Source: Pseudomonadota bacterium
Lineage (GTDB): Bacteria; Desulfobacterota; Desulfobacteria; Desulfobacterales; Desulfobacteraceae
DNA: 48,576 nt
Reading direction: 5' to 3'
Assembly (NCBI GenBank): GCA_018821715.1
Contig: JAHJLN010000405.1
Span: 1 to 48,576 of the forward strand
Positions within the stretch are counted from its first letter, which is position 1. The number at the start of each line of letters is the position of its first letter. The position numbers and the translations under genes were made by a program. The notes beneath the pieces are model-generated. The model had not been told where the DNA came from. It did not search any database and worked only from the letters and a program-made list of their open reading frames with translations. Below are positions 18,101 to 26,806 of this stretch, piece by piece.

Positions 18101-18555
18101 TCACGTTTATCCGCTTTTTTTTTCTCATCACCTCTCAGGTCAATGATCGGCAATTCCAGTTCCAGGTGATTGGCGATCACTTGCACGACTTGGCCCCCAA
18201 TAACCTGAAATTTTGTGCGCAAAGATTCATGACGTCTTATAATTTCATTCAAAACTCTTTTCATGACATCGATATCCAGCTTCCCCTGGAATCCGAGGGA
18301 CATATCGGTATTATATACTGCTTTCCCGGGATTAAGTTGATCCAGAAAAAACAATCTCTGCTGGGTAAAAGAGCTGATGAGGTACTTATGCCCTTGTTCA
18401 AGAGAGGCAATGATCTGCTTTTTTCGGCTCGAAAGTTCCTGCTGTAATGAATCTGATAGCGGTTCTTTAGATGATCTTAAATTCAATTCTCCATTGTCTA
18501 TCCATAATATGAATCCCTTTTCAAACAAATCTCCCAAAACCATGTCGACCTTCAT
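15109..18555 (-). CDS. Single-module NRPS: docking domain-C-A-T
   Basis: A 1148-aa NRPS module. Residues 1-50 resemble the TubC-type N-terminal docking domain (LFEKGFILWIDNGEL). The condensation domain (about 55-490) has an intact HHTILDG motif (193-199). The adenylation domain (about 520-1015) has YTSGSTGTPKG, GPTEATIG, KTGDLARY and the A10 Lys1010 (PLNPNGKVD). The carrier domain ends the module with Ser1067 in GGHSLN. There is no thioesterase, reductase or epimerase. The A4 region reads IAADLGNT rather than FDxS/W: the Asp that normally binds the alpha-amino group is missing and an Asp lies one position later, which suggests a beta-amino or otherwise unusual acid. The approximate 10-residue code read by eye is A-D-N-K-I-G-H-I-G-K. 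A basic amphipathic tail (about 1122-1148) follows the carrier. Start ATG with AAGGAG upstream. Confidence 0.93.
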   Translation of the reverse strand: MKVDMVLGDLFEKGFILWIDNGELNLRSSKEPLSDSLQQELSSRKKQIIASLEQGHKYLISSFTQQRLFFLDQLNPGKAVYNTDMSLGFQGKLDIDVMKRVLNEIIRRHESLRTKFQVIGGQVVQVIANHLELELPIIDLRGDEKKKADKRETGLKQAQKEASQPFDLINGPLIKARLIWINDQDYLLSLVLHHTILDGWSAGILHQEMGTIYQAYLKGQSSPLPDLTIQFSNYAVWERSLFKGPLLKEQLTYWKKQLANAPALLELPTDRARPSIQNHEGLTQFFQLSRSLIRDLKEFSLCEDFTIFMVLFAAFKILLFRYTGQADIIVGLPIANRKRKELEGLIGFFANTLAIRSRLTDQLTVQEFLMSIRDTTLQAQMHQELPFEKIVDELQPERNRSYNPLFQVLFVFRNTKQDILDFGDLRTTEPFVENKTSKFDINLIITQKESDFECKIEYNTALFDGSTILRLIRHFKVLLNEIIKNPGQQIGNIPILTFEETQQILLDWNNTKTPYSPSECVYTLFENQVNQTPDAVAVVFENQTLSYQDLNQRANKLAHHLIRSGVGPEVLVGLYVERSLEMIVGLLGIMKAGGAYVPLDPKYHPKHRLAMMLEDAGVSLVLTQDKLVKNIPDTPHVVCLDRDWESIEQEKSSDPKTVVAAKNLVYVIYTSGSTGTPKGVAIEHCQLFNYLSGMNKQLGLPRGASYATVSTIAADLGNTVIFSSLCTGGQLHVISQERAIDSKGMADYFEYYSIDCLKIVPSHIEALQTGNSRTVLPQKLLILGGEASHSNWVKQLQKMAPECSILNHYGPTEATIGVLTHQVSNKPHNGIPAILPLGRPIANTRIYILDRNLNPVPVGVSGELCIGGETLARGYLNRPDLTAEKFIPDPFSSEPGARIYKTGDLARYLQDGTIAFLGRIDFQIKIRGFRIEPGEIESVLSSHPEVKAVVVAVLDNSSNNKKLAAYIVSNSDKPVSDKKLRVFLRNHLPDYMIPSAFVQIETMPLNPNGKVDRHFLIEHYKPQMAVENKTGAPKTGTEKTIAGIWKQIMGLVTVGRHDNFFSVGGHSLNALQLANRLREKFHVDMSVSETYETKTIAELAKKIEGMQNKDTEPSTKNNNTSERLTGKFSRGFMGKLFKKVGFRSKQKA

Positions 18556-18611
18556 GTGATTTTCTCCTTGCCGTGGTTATCGTGCATCATATGTTTTTTA
18601 TCTTGATCATC

Positions 18612-19385
18612 TTATTTTGTTGAATGAATACCCTGAATATTCTTTTGTTCTTGAATTTCTTGAAAAGGGATGCAGTTATAGATTTTCAGCTCAAAAGCCG
18701 ATTTGCGGCAGGATTGAACGGCTATTGCCGCCTTATAGTCATTGAGGAGTGAAAATCTGAAAAAATCCCAATGCTCGGATCTGTCATTCAAACTCTCATG
18801 AAAACGGCATAAGGTATTTTGCCCGTCAATGTCAAAACCAAATGCATCCAGGGAAATGGAAAGCCCCATCCCTTTTGCCTTGATATAAGATTCCTTTAAT
18901 GTCCATAGGCGGAAAAATGCCTTTTGACGGTCCTCTTCTGCAAGGCTTTTAATATATGCTGATTCATATTGGGTGAAGAACCGTTCCGGGATATTCAGAT
19001 CGATTTTACGACGGATATATTCTATATCAACACCGATCTCGTGATTCAAAACAATTGCGCAGACAGACACATTTTCTGAATGGGACAGGTTGAATTTTAA
19101 GGGGATATCAATAAAACCCGGCTTAATGCTTGGTTTGCCGTACGGGTTTTCAATAAATTCAAAACCTGCGGGTAATTCCCGGGTCACCAAAGACAGGACA
19201 AATCGCAAGAGCGCCCTGGTTACAAGACAAACATGTTTGTCCTTTTCAAACACATACCGGTCCATCTTGGCTTGCTCTGTTTGGCTGATCACCCTTTGGT
19301 ATTGTGATAATAGATATTCATCTTTTATATCATCTGCCTGGGTAAAAAAAACATGAATCTGATCCGGCTTTAAACAAAAATCCAT
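18612..19385 (-). CDS. Sfp-type 4'-phosphopantetheinyl transferase
   Basis: About 257 aa. It transfers phosphopantetheine from CoA to the Ser of carrier domains, activating the PKS and NRPS encoded around it. Family motifs: NPYGKPSI, FNLSHSENVS, GVDIEYIRR (Mg-binding Asp-x-Glu) and FFRLWTLKESYIKAKG (WxxKES/A-x-x-K). Start: the ATG at 19385 overlaps the AT-ER stop in TGATG, giving translational coupling; a longer frame from a TTG at 19406 is possible but unnecessary. Same operon as all other cluster genes. Confidence 0.92.
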   Translation of the reverse strand: MDFCLKPDQIHVFFTQADDIKDEYLLSQYQRVISQTEQAKMDRYVFEKDKHVCLVTRALLRFVLSLVTRELPAGFEFIENPYGKPSIKPGFIDIPLKFNLSHSENVSVCAIVLNHEIGVDIEYIRRKIDLNIPERFFTQYESAYIKSLAEEDRQKAFFRLWTLKESYIKAKGMGLSISLDAFGFDIDGQNTLCRFHESLNDRSEHWDFFRFSLLNDYKAAIAVQSCRKSAFELKIYNCIPFQEIQEQKNIQGIHSTK

Positions 19386-21676
19386 CAAGATTCTATTCTG
19401 GTACAAGATGAAACCATTGATTGGGCAGCCAAGGCATTAAGCCGGTCTTCCATCAAACCTGCCGATTCATTCAACAATTTCAAGGCGATCTCATCCACAT
19501 GACGATCCTGCCATTTCTCCAAGCTGCTGCCTTTTACCCATTGATTAAACGCACCCAATGCAGGACCGCAGTATACCTGATAATTTACCTTGTTTTCTTT
19601 GGATCCCTCAAGGGCCAGTCGGTTTGCATAGTTAAAATACCACTTGAAAACCAATGCCATTTTCTGCTTGGGATTTTTATCAGCCCGTTCAATTTCTTCT
19701 TTGGAATAAAATCGCCTGCACTCTTCATAGATATCATCAAAACTATGCTGGAAAAATCTTTTCTCAAGCTGCGCCTTGGTTTTTTCATCGATTTCCTCAA
19801 GGGAATTGTAATGACGGTAAAGGTCATAAAGCTTATTGGCCCGGGCAGGGAAAAAGACCCCTTTTTTTAGAACCTGGACCTTTGATCCGATTTCAAACAT
19901 GTCTCCGGCAGGGGCATAGGTAGTGTCCTGGACATTTATCTGTTGAAGCAGATCTTTTACCATATCACTGGTTCCAGCCTCCACCGTACACTGGTTAATG
20001 GAACCGGTCAGGATGAAATCCGCCCCCAGCATCAGTGCTGAAACCACTGCTTCAGGGGTTCCGATACCACCGGCAGCCCCGATTCTGATTTTTTTGGCAT
20101 ACTGATATTTTTGCATCATCCTGTCGCGCAACTGACAGATGGCCGGCATCAGAACGGCAGCCACGCCCATATCCGTATGTCCACCCGAATCTGCCTCCAC
20201 ACAGATATCGTCCGCCATGGGAATATGTTCGGCCAGCCGTGCCTGTTCTTTAGTAACCGTACCCTCATCCAACAGGTCTTTTATAAAATTTTTTGGTGGC
20301 GGGCTTAGAAAAATTTCTGCCGCTTCAGGTCTTGACAGTTTCCCCATGATCCGATTTGATATAATGGCGGATCCATCCGGATTCTGGCGTAACCCTTTCA
20401 ACCTGTATTTAACCAGTGCCCTGGATATTTTCATATATGCCGCAGCTTCAATATTGGGCACCCCGTGCTTTAAATACAAATCCACCAGTTGCTCATCTTT
20501 TGGTCCGGAAATCAAATTCATTCCATAGGGTTGACCGTTTTTAAGCCTGCTTTGAATATGGATGACGGCTTTTTCAATTTCTTCCAGAGAAAGGGCACCA
20601 GAACCAAAATATCCGATCATTCCGGCATTACCCATTTTGATCACCATTTCCCTGGAGGCGATGCCATACACCATGCCGCCGGCTGCATATGCATATTTAA
20701 GATTATAATCGTTTTTATACTCGCGGCACCCAAGGGATTCAGCTCTTATATGAAAGGGGCGTTCGCTGACTCGGGCAGCAGATGATGCCGGTTGATTTGT
20801 TTTGCCTGGCAGATCAAGGTTCAAAGGCGCTGCAGTTTCTTTTATATTCTTAACCATTTTGGTCAATACATTGCCCGGACCGATTTCAATGAATTCTTTA
20901 ACCCCCTTCCCCCACATATAACAGACCGACTCCTCCCATTTCACAGGATGTGTGATCTGCCGGGCAAGCAGGTGTTTTACATCTTCATGTTTATAAGGTC
21001 GCGCAGTCACATTTGATATCACGTGGAGTTGAGGAGTTGAAAAATTAAATGAGTCAAGACAGTGCCGAAACTCATTTTTAACTTCTACCATGAATTTTGA
21101 ATGAAAGGCACCACTCACATTCAGGATAAAGTATCTTATTTTTTTTTTATCCTCAAACAATTGTTTTGCAGTTTCAATTTCAGAGTGGTCACCGGAAATG
21201 ACGATCTGGGACGGCGTATTCAAATTGGCAATTTCAATCTTCTTAAAATCGCTTTGTTTAAGTATGTCCCTGATCTTTTTTTCGTCCAAACCAAGCACTG
21301 CCGCCATGCCGCCATTTTGAACCTTGCCCATGAGTTCGCCTCGCTTTTTAACAAGCCTCAGGCCGGTGTCAAAATCAATCACTTTTGCTGCAAACAGGGC
21401 GTTGTATTCTCCCAGACTATGCCCGGCAACATATTCGGGTATACGGTTCCCCTTGGAAAGTTCGTGCATATACATCAGGGCATTGACACAAAACAGGGCC
21501 GGCTGAGTGTATTGGGTGTGATTTAAATTGCCTTGGGGATCATCAAGGCATAATTCTTTGATGGAGTAACCAAGAATTTTATCAGCCGTTTGAACATAGT
21601 CCTTATATTTATCAAACAGCTCTTTTCCCATGCCTTTTCTTTGGGAGCCCTGACCGGGGAAAACAAATGCTTTCAT
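19385..21676 (-). CDS. Trans-acting acyltransferase-enoyl reductase (AT-ER, PfaD-type)
   Basis: About 763 aa with two domains. The N-terminal AT has FVFPGQGSQRKGMG, the nucleophile in GHSLGE, and GAFHS typical of malonyl-CoA specificity. It should load malonyl units on the AT-less PKS modules in trans. From about residue 300 a PfaD-type FMN enoyl reductase (2-nitropropane dioxygenase-like TIM barrel) follows, with YAAGGMVYGIASREMV, GAAGGIGTPEAV and GADFILTGSINQ. It can reduce selected double bonds made by the KS-DH-KR modules, none of which contains an ER. Such AT-ER fusions are a hallmark of trans-AT clusters. Start: ATG 21676 (MKAFVFPGQGSQ) is preferred over the upstream in-frame TTG at 21715. 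Confidence 0.93.
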   Translation of the reverse strand: MKAFVFPGQGSQRKGMGKELFDKYKDYVQTADKILGYSIKELCLDDPQGNLNHTQYTQPALFCVNALMYMHELSKGNRIPEYVAGHSLGEYNALFAAKVIDFDTGLRLVKKRGELMGKVQNGGMAAVLGLDEKKIRDILKQSDFKKIEIANLNTPSQIVISGDHSEIETAKQLFEDKKKIRYFILNVSGAFHSKFMVEVKNEFRHCLDSFNFSTPQLHVISNVTARPYKHEDVKHLLARQITHPVKWEESVCYMWGKGVKEFIEIGPGNVLTKMVKNIKETAAPLNLDLPGKTNQPASSAARVSERPFHIRAESLGCREYKNDYNLKYAYAAGGMVYGIASREMVIKMGNAGMIGYFGSGALSLEEIEKAVIHIQSRLKNGQPYGMNLISGPKDEQLVDLYLKHGVPNIEAAAYMKISRALVKYRLKGLRQNPDGSAIISNRIMGKLSRPEAAEIFLSPPPKNFIKDLLDEGTVTKEQARLAEHIPMADDICVEADSGGHTDMGVAAVLMPAICQLRDRMMQKYQYAKKIRIGAAGGIGTPEAVVSALMLGADFILTGSINQCTVEAGTSDMVKDLLQQINVQDTTYAPAGDMFEIGSKVQVLKKGVFFPARANKLYDLYRHYNSLEEIDEKTKAQLEKRFFQHSFDDIYEECRRFYSKEEIERADKNPKQKMALVFKWYFNYANRLALEGSKENKVNYQVYCGPALGAFNQWVKGSSLEKWQDRHVDEIALKLLNESAGLMEDRLNALAAQSMVSSCTRIES

Positions 21677-21790
21677 TTTTTGCGCTTCAATATCCTTCCA
21701 ACCGGTATAAGCCAAATATTTTATGAAATATCCGATTTAAGAGAGGTGAACAAAACTTAAACTGATCTACTGTCAAACAAATTGCTAAAC

Positions 21791-22882
21791 CTAATTATCG
21801 CAGGTCGTTGTTTCCGGATACACCACCCGATAATTCAGCATATCATCAGGCACATCACTGACAAAGGAAGTGCCTTTCATGGCAAGAAAAATTAATTTTC
21901 TATTCATTTTTCTTGTGTAATTTGAAAATTTTCCAGTTACATCCCCTGATAGACCCGAATTTATATTCATCACTTTTACCGGGCCTTTGCACGACAAATC
22001 AAACGCCATTAAATCCACAATCTTCACATATTGATCTGACACGGTTTTAAAGTAGACTCTCAATTCTTGCAGATCATACACAATGCTCCATTTTGTGGAC
22101 CCTTGTAAGACATTTTTCAATATGTCAAACGCATAATCCACCATGGTTTTTCCGGATCGGCTTTGGTAGTTTTTCAGCATGTGGGCCGCTCTGACAAATC
22201 GATCCAGCGAGAACTCGGTATTATCAATGGGCATTTTCCCCCCAAATCCCTTATGACGTCTCAGATATCTTAAAGAGTCTTCGTAGGTATTATTGGTCAA
22301 AGCTTTTACCGGCAGTCTCTTTTCAGTATGGCAAACAAACCTGCCTTTAATCCATTCAAAGGTTGCACAGTTTCCTTTTTTGTCTGCAACCAGATAATGA
22401 AGCCCTGGAACTTCATTGTATAATATTCTTATGTTACTATTGCTTTGAATAACCTGTTCCACACTGTTGAAATTATCAAGCTGATATTGAATCCATTGTA
22501 AATCCTTGATCGGGTTACGAGAATCCGGTTTTGAATATTGAGTTTCATGAAGCATCATCAGATGAACAACCAGTCCTGCTTCATTCATCCCGCCTGTGGG
22601 CATCTCACGGCCATACTGATTAAAGGTCAAACTCCCATATTTTGATATCCAACTCGCGTATTCAACAGGATCGCTTCCAATGCCCTGCATGGCTGTTTTT
22701 GAGACACCCCGTTGATTAATGATGACCATCCCGGCCCCCAGATGCCAGTCATAATTTTTACCGAATACCTGTTTCCCATCTTGGCCAAGCAAAAATGTTG
22801 TACATGCCTGGACAGAAAGCGGCATTGCAGCAGTAAGTAAAATCATGACACCGAACCATTTCTGCCAATTATTAAAAATCAT
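21791..22882 (-). CDS. Secreted linear-amide hydrolase, penicillin V acylase/choloylglycine hydrolase family (copy 1)
   Basis: Ntn hydrolase of 363 aa. The signal peptide ends in SVQA and the next residue is Cys27 (CTTFLL), so signal cleavage would directly expose the catalytic N-terminal Cys. Further family residues: Asp in GKNYDWH, Asn in GGMNEAGL, Asn-Asn in LTNNTYEDS and Arg in DRFVRAAHM. The family hydrolyses amide bonds of acylated amines such as penicillin V, bile-acid conjugates or N-acyl homoserine lactones. It is paralogous to the gene at 29145-30236: same length and the same ending, YPETTTCDN, which holds a conserved penultimate-region Cys. AAGGAG precedes the ATG. It sits between the type II thioesterase and AT-ER genes. 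A role in maturing or detoxifying the exported product is inferred. Confidence 0.85.
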   Translation of the reverse strand: MIFNNWQKWFGVMILLTAAMPLSVQACTTFLLGQDGKQVFGKNYDWHLGAGMVIINQRGVSKTAMQGIGSDPVEYASWISKYGSLTFNQYGREMPTGGMNEAGLVVHLMMLHETQYSKPDSRNPIKDLQWIQYQLDNFNSVEQVIQSNSNIRILYNEVPGLHYLVADKKGNCATFEWIKGRFVCHTEKRLPVKALTNNTYEDSLRYLRRHKGFGGKMPIDNTEFSLDRFVRAAHMLKNYQSRSGKTMVDYAFDILKNVLQGSTKWSIVYDLQELRVYFKTVSDQYVKIVDLMAFDLSCKGPVKVMNINSGLSGDVTGKFSNYTRKMNRKLIFLAMKGTSFVSDVPDDMLNYRVVYPETTTCDN

Positions 22883-22949
22883 CCTGGTTTCTCCTTATAT
22901 CCATTTGATCCGCCAATATGAATTCTATCCGTAAACCCGGCTCATTCAA

Positions 22950-23738
22950 TCAAAGATATGCCAAAAGACTGTTTGATATCAATTCAAGCACTTCCCTCAC
23001 GTGATCTTTAATAAAAAAATGTCCTCCGGGAAACAAATAAATATTAAACTCTCCATTTGTATGCATCTGCCAGTCCTCAAGTCCCTTGGGGCTTTCAATG
23101 GGATCCTGCATACCGCCAAAAACCACAATCGGGGCACAAAAAGCTTTATCCTCTTTATATTCATAGGCTTTAAAAATTTCAATATCTGCTTTTAGAACCG
23201 GAATAAACAAATTCATCAACTCTGAATTTTCACTTATAATTTTTGGTAATCCATTATACGCTTTTATTTTTTCAATAAACTGGTCATCGGGTAGTTGATA
23301 CAAAAATCGATCATTGACCGGCAAGTGGGGCGCCCTGCCGGCTGACATGAAAAAATATACCGGTTCAGGGTACCCTCTTTTTCTTAATTCCCGGGCAAGT
23401 TCAAAACTGATTCTAGTGCCGAGACTATGTCCGAAAAATGCAAATGGCCTGTCCAGCATAAAAGGAATCATTTGAATCAACTCCAAGACCGCATCCCGGG
23501 TATTGTGAAACGGTTTTTCTTTGAATCGGCCTTCCCTTCCCGGCATTCTGACGGCGACAACTTCAATGTTTTTATCCAAATATTTCGGCCAGTTAAAAAA
23601 CACAGACCCGCCCCCGCCGGCATATGGAAAACAAAAAAGTCTGATGGCGGCATCAGGATTCGGGTTCGGGATAAAAAACCATTTTTCCAATGCTTCTGCA
23701 TCATGCATAGTTTCATGCCGGTACTTGCTTTTTATCAT
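22950..23738 (-). CDS. Type II thioesterase
   Basis: Alpha/beta hydrolase of about 262 aa. Motifs: FCFPYAGGGGSVFFNW near the N-terminus, the nucleophile elbow FFGHSLG (Ser about 105), Asp in FGGMQDP and His in GGHFFIKDH. Discrete type II thioesterases clear aberrant acyl groups from PKS/NRPS carrier domains; some release final products. No other thioesterase is visible in the cluster, so a release role is possible. Start chosen at ATG 23738 because AAGGAGG lies about 10 nt upstream; a longer in-frame version from 23777 lacks a site. Either start lies inside the 3' end of the LutB-LutC gene (26-bp overlap with the chosen start). Confidence 0.9.
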   Translation of the reverse strand: MIKSKYRHETMHDAEALEKWFFIPNPNPDAAIRLFCFPYAGGGGSVFFNWPKYLDKNIEVVAVRMPGREGRFKEKPFHNTRDAVLELIQMIPFMLDRPFAFFGHSLGTRISFELARELRKRGYPEPVYFFMSAGRAPHLPVNDRFLYQLPDDQFIEKIKAYNGLPKIISENSELMNLFIPVLKADIEIFKAYEYKEDKAFCAPIVVFGGMQDPIESPKGLEDWQMHTNGEFNIYLFPGGHFFIKDHVREVLELISNSLLAYL

Positions 23739-25992
23739 CTTTACCCGCCCCTCCTTTTTTAAATACATGCTTGTCATTCTCCAAAATTATAAAAACATAT
23801 ACTTCGCGGGGTCCATGGGCGCCTAAAACAGGGACAGCTTCAATATCGCCGGTTATGCTTGGACCTGATATCAGGGTCATCCCGTCACCAAACGTGTTGT
23901 GACGGGTATGGCATGGGATTTGATGCAGTGCATATAACTCGTCCATGTCCAAAATAATATGTTCCGGTTTTATCACTGCAATATGGATCAAAGGGAGTAG
24001 AGACACGATTCGGGCTTGGCCGGGTTTTGTTTTTAAAACCAGGGTCCCTGTTTTTGCCAGGCAGTAATCAGCTGAAGTAATCCCCACAGATGCTGTGGCA
24101 GACACTTTTAGGAATAAATGCCTTTTTTCCAAAGCAGTCTTGGCCGAACTCCTGTTTTCCAAAGGTGCATATATAACAGGAATATTTTTTTGTTCCAGCT
24201 GTGTTTCCAAATGAAGTTCCCGGACAATTGGTACATCCCATGCAACCGCCATTTTGATATCTGATCGTTCAGGTTTTTTCATCTGAATGAGTCTTGAAAT
24301 AGAGACTGCAGCGGAAGTTGAATCTTTTTCAAGGATCACCGTCTGGTGAAGTGATCTGCATTCTTTTATAAATTTATTTAAAAGTGCTTTCTGCTGCCCG
24401 GCCGTTCTATTTTCAATTCTGTGAATCAATTCATGGGTGGATCTTGGTTTTTTAACCTCCCGAGCCTGATTCAAAGGGGGGTGACACCCCTTTTCAACGC
24501 CATTCATCACAGACCGGATCTTCTTACAGGATAGCTCGGTCTTTGAATTCATTTCCAGTTTCTCAGGATCATTGGCCAACTGTTCAATAAAGGTTTTTTT
24601 TGCAAATTGCCTGACTTGACCTTTTTGAATCCGTTCCGATATCGGCAGCCTCAATTTTGGCAGGCTTGAATTTATCCTGGTTAAGATGCTTTGACAGGCT
24701 GCCAATGAACCAAGGAGCAGCTGATACCGTTTCCGATCAGTTAGGGCAAATGCCACGGCTTTGTGACAGGCACTCTCCATTTTTTGATGCGGTTGTGCCT
24801 TCCAGTCCGTATCTTTGCACACAGTTTGTTCCCTCAGCAACCGCAGCATGCGTGGAATATCAATATGCAGCGGACAGGCTTCTTTACAGGCATTGCAAAG
24901 GGTGCAGGCAAAAAAAAGATCCCTTTGTGTATCTCCTTGATTTAACAGAGGGGTTAATACAGACCCCATGGGGCCGGGATAAACTGATCCATATGCATGC
25001 CCCCCCACTTTTCGATACACCGGGCACACATTTGAACAAGCCCCGCAATGGAGACAATATAAGATTTCTTTGAATTGGGGATCTGATACAATTTTTGACC
25101 GGTGATTATCAACGATCACCAGGTGAAATTCACGAGGGCCGTCTGCGTGTTCCAGCTTTGCCGGACTGCTAATATAGCTCACATAAACCGGGAGTTTCTG
25201 GGAAGAGGCTGCTCTGGGCAAAAGCTGCATCAAAGTGTTGTGTTCATCCAAAGAGGCCACAAGTCTTTCCATTCCCATCACGGCAACATGTATGGGCGGT
25301 ATTGTGGTTGCCATGCGAATATTTCCTTCATTTGACAGCAGGGTGATCTGACCGGTCCGGGCAATGGCCAGATTACACCCGGAAATCCCCATGTCTGCAG
25401 TTAAAAATCGTTGAAACAGTATTTTCCTGGCAATACAGGTTAACCGAAACGGGTCATTGGTATAGGGAATATTGAATGTTTCAGAAAAGAGTTTTCCAAT
25501 GTCTTCTTTGGTTTTATGGATGGCCGGTGCCAGGATATGCGAAGGACGATCGTTTGCCAACTGAATAATAAATTCTCCGATATCGGTTTCGAAAATGTCA
25601 ATTCCGTTTTTCAAAAAAGCCTGGTTCAAACCGATTTCTTCTGTCAGCATTGATTTGCCTTTAACAATGGATTTTACTCTGTTTTTTTTTGCAATGGCCA
25701 GGCAATACGCGTTTGCTGAAATTCCATCTTTTGCAAGGTATACTTTCCCCCCATTTTTTTTTACAGTTTGAGTCAACAGTTCTATCAGCTGCTCCAGCTG
25801 CTCTATATTGCTTTGCCGAATCCGATAGGCATTTTGTCGAATTTCATCTTCAAAGGGTAAGTTTTTCAGGGCTCTTTGACCAGATGATCCCAATCTGTTT
25901 TGGAGCCGAGCAAATGCCTGTTGCAGTCCAGGCGATTTTATTGCCTGGACTGCTCGTTCTTTAAAGGTATTGGATGGTTTAGAAAGAAGAAT
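23713..25992 (-). CDS. lutB: LutB-LutC fusion: LUD-domain iron-sulfur protein
   Basis: The longest conventional frame begins at a TTG at 25893 (726 aa), but in-frame translation upstream to the lutA stop gives the typical LutB start (TFKERAVQAIKSPGLQQAF), so the real protein is about 759 aa. No ATG, GTG or TTG exists in that stretch; an ATT at 25992 lies 10 nt after AGGA and is the proposed start. Domains: N-terminal LUD domain (LutB), two ferredoxin-type clusters (CLHCGACSNVCP and CTLCNACKEACP), a helical linker, then a C-terminal LUD domain (LutC-like, SADYCLAKTGTLVL). In LutABC (LldEFG) these proteins oxidise lactate with LutA. Usually LutB and LutC are separate; here they are fused. It sits inside a PKS operon, so a redox tailoring role cannot be excluded. 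Confidence 0.85.
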   Translation of the reverse strand: MLLSKPSNTFKERAVQAIKSPGLQQAFARLQNRLGSSGQRALKNLPFEDEIRQNAYRIRQSNIEQLEQLIELLTQTVKKNGGKVYLAKDGISANAYCLAIAKKNRVKSIVKGKSMLTEEIGLNQAFLKNGIDIFETDIGEFIIQLANDRPSHILAPAIHKTKEDIGKLFSETFNIPYTNDPFRLTCIARKILFQRFLTADMGISGCNLAIARTGQITLLSNEGNIRMATTIPPIHVAVMGMERLVASLDEHNTLMQLLPRAASSQKLPVYVSYISSPAKLEHADGPREFHLVIVDNHRSKIVSDPQFKEILYCLHCGACSNVCPVYRKVGGHAYGSVYPGPMGSVLTPLLNQGDTQRDLFFACTLCNACKEACPLHIDIPRMLRLLREQTVCKDTDWKAQPHQKMESACHKAVAFALTDRKRYQLLLGSLAACQSILTRINSSLPKLRLPISERIQKGQVRQFAKKTFIEQLANDPEKLEMNSKTELSCKKIRSVMNGVEKGCHPPLNQAREVKKPRSTHELIHRIENRTAGQQKALLNKFIKECRSLHQTVILEKDSTSAAVSISRLIQMKKPERSDIKMAVAWDVPIVRELHLETQLEQKNIPVIYAPLENRSSAKTALEKRHLFLKVSATASVGITSADYCLAKTGTLVLKTKPGQARIVSLLPLIHIAVIKPEHIILDMDELYALHQIPCHTRHNTFGDGMTLISGPSITGDIEAVPVLGAHGPREVYVFIILENDKHVFKKGGAGKDDKKQVPA

Positions 25993-26004
25993 AGTCTTGA
26001 ATTC

Positions 26005-26733
26005 CTAAATGATCAGTAATTGTGCAATATGAAGACACTTTACATTATATTTTTTTTGGCCTATCAGCCCTTCAATATTCATCAGGCATCCGATATCGCA
26101 GGACACAACAGTGTCTGCAGTTGTATCTATAATATTTGCGACTTTTTCTGTGGCCAGGGCTGTTGAAATTTCAGGGTATTTTAAAAAAAACATCCCGCCA
26201 AAACCGCAGCATCTTGCTGAATCATCCATTTCAATAAACTCGGCATTTTTAATGTTTTTAATCAATTCCCGTGGTTGTTGCTTGATGCCAAGCCCTCTGC
26301 CGATACTGCACGACTCATGATAGGTCACTTTGCCTTGATATCGGCTTTCAATGGTGTGGATTCCCATCACGTCAACGATGAATTCAGTTAATTCAAAAAT
26401 TTTTGAACTGATTTGCTTTGCCCGGTCCATCCATTCTGGATCGGTCTGGAATATTTGGGGGTAATGAACACGCACCATTTTTACACAGGACCCGGAAGGA
26501 CAGACAATTAAATCTGCTTGTTCAAACACCCTGATAAAATGTTTCGCGACTTTTCTTGCCTCTTTCAGATACCCTGAATTAAAGGCTGTCTGTCCACAGC
26601 AGGTCTGATTGGGTGGTACAATCACTGGAATACCGAGCGTGTTCAACAAAGTGACAACAGCATTTCCTATTTCCGGATATAAGCTGTCAATCAGACATTG
26701 CACAAAAAGAAATATTTTAAGTTGTTTTGGCAT
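26005..26733 (-). CDS. lutA: LutA-like cysteine-rich Fe-S oxidoreductase subunit
   Basis: A 242-aa protein with two CCG-type domains (heterodisulfide-reductase-like): PPNQTCCGQTAFNSG in the first half and DDSARCCGFGGMFFL in the second, with CPSGSCVKM and YHESCSIGRG as additional cysteine motifs. These bind the iron-sulfur cluster that passes electrons in L-lactate oxidation (LutA/LldE). Its TAG stop is in the same frame as, and 12 nt before, the proposed start of the LutB-LutC gene. No clear Shine-Dalgarno precedes the ATG. Same strand as the surrounding biosynthetic genes. Confidence 0.9.
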   Translation of the reverse strand: MPKQLKIFLFVQCLIDSLYPEIGNAVVTLLNTLGIPVIVPPNQTCCGQTAFNSGYLKEARKVAKHFIRVFEQADLIVCPSGSCVKMVRVHYPQIFQTDPEWMDRAKQISSKIFELTEFIVDVMGIHTIESRYQGKVTYHESCSIGRGLGIKQQPRELIKNIKNAEFIEMDDSARCCGFGGMFFLKYPEISTALATEKVANIIDTTADTVVSCDIGCLMNIEGLIGQKKYNVKCLHIAQLLII

Positions 26734-26806
26734 ATTTAATTTAATCGGTATGCATGGAAGGTAAACGACCGATACATCAACAGGTTGAAATCACCTTTAT
26801 ATCCAA

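Noticed and set aside
19385..19406. TTG start for the phosphopantetheinyl transferase at 19406
   Set aside because: An ATG at 19385 overlaps the upstream stop in TGATG, the usual form of coupled translation, and needs no unusual start codon.
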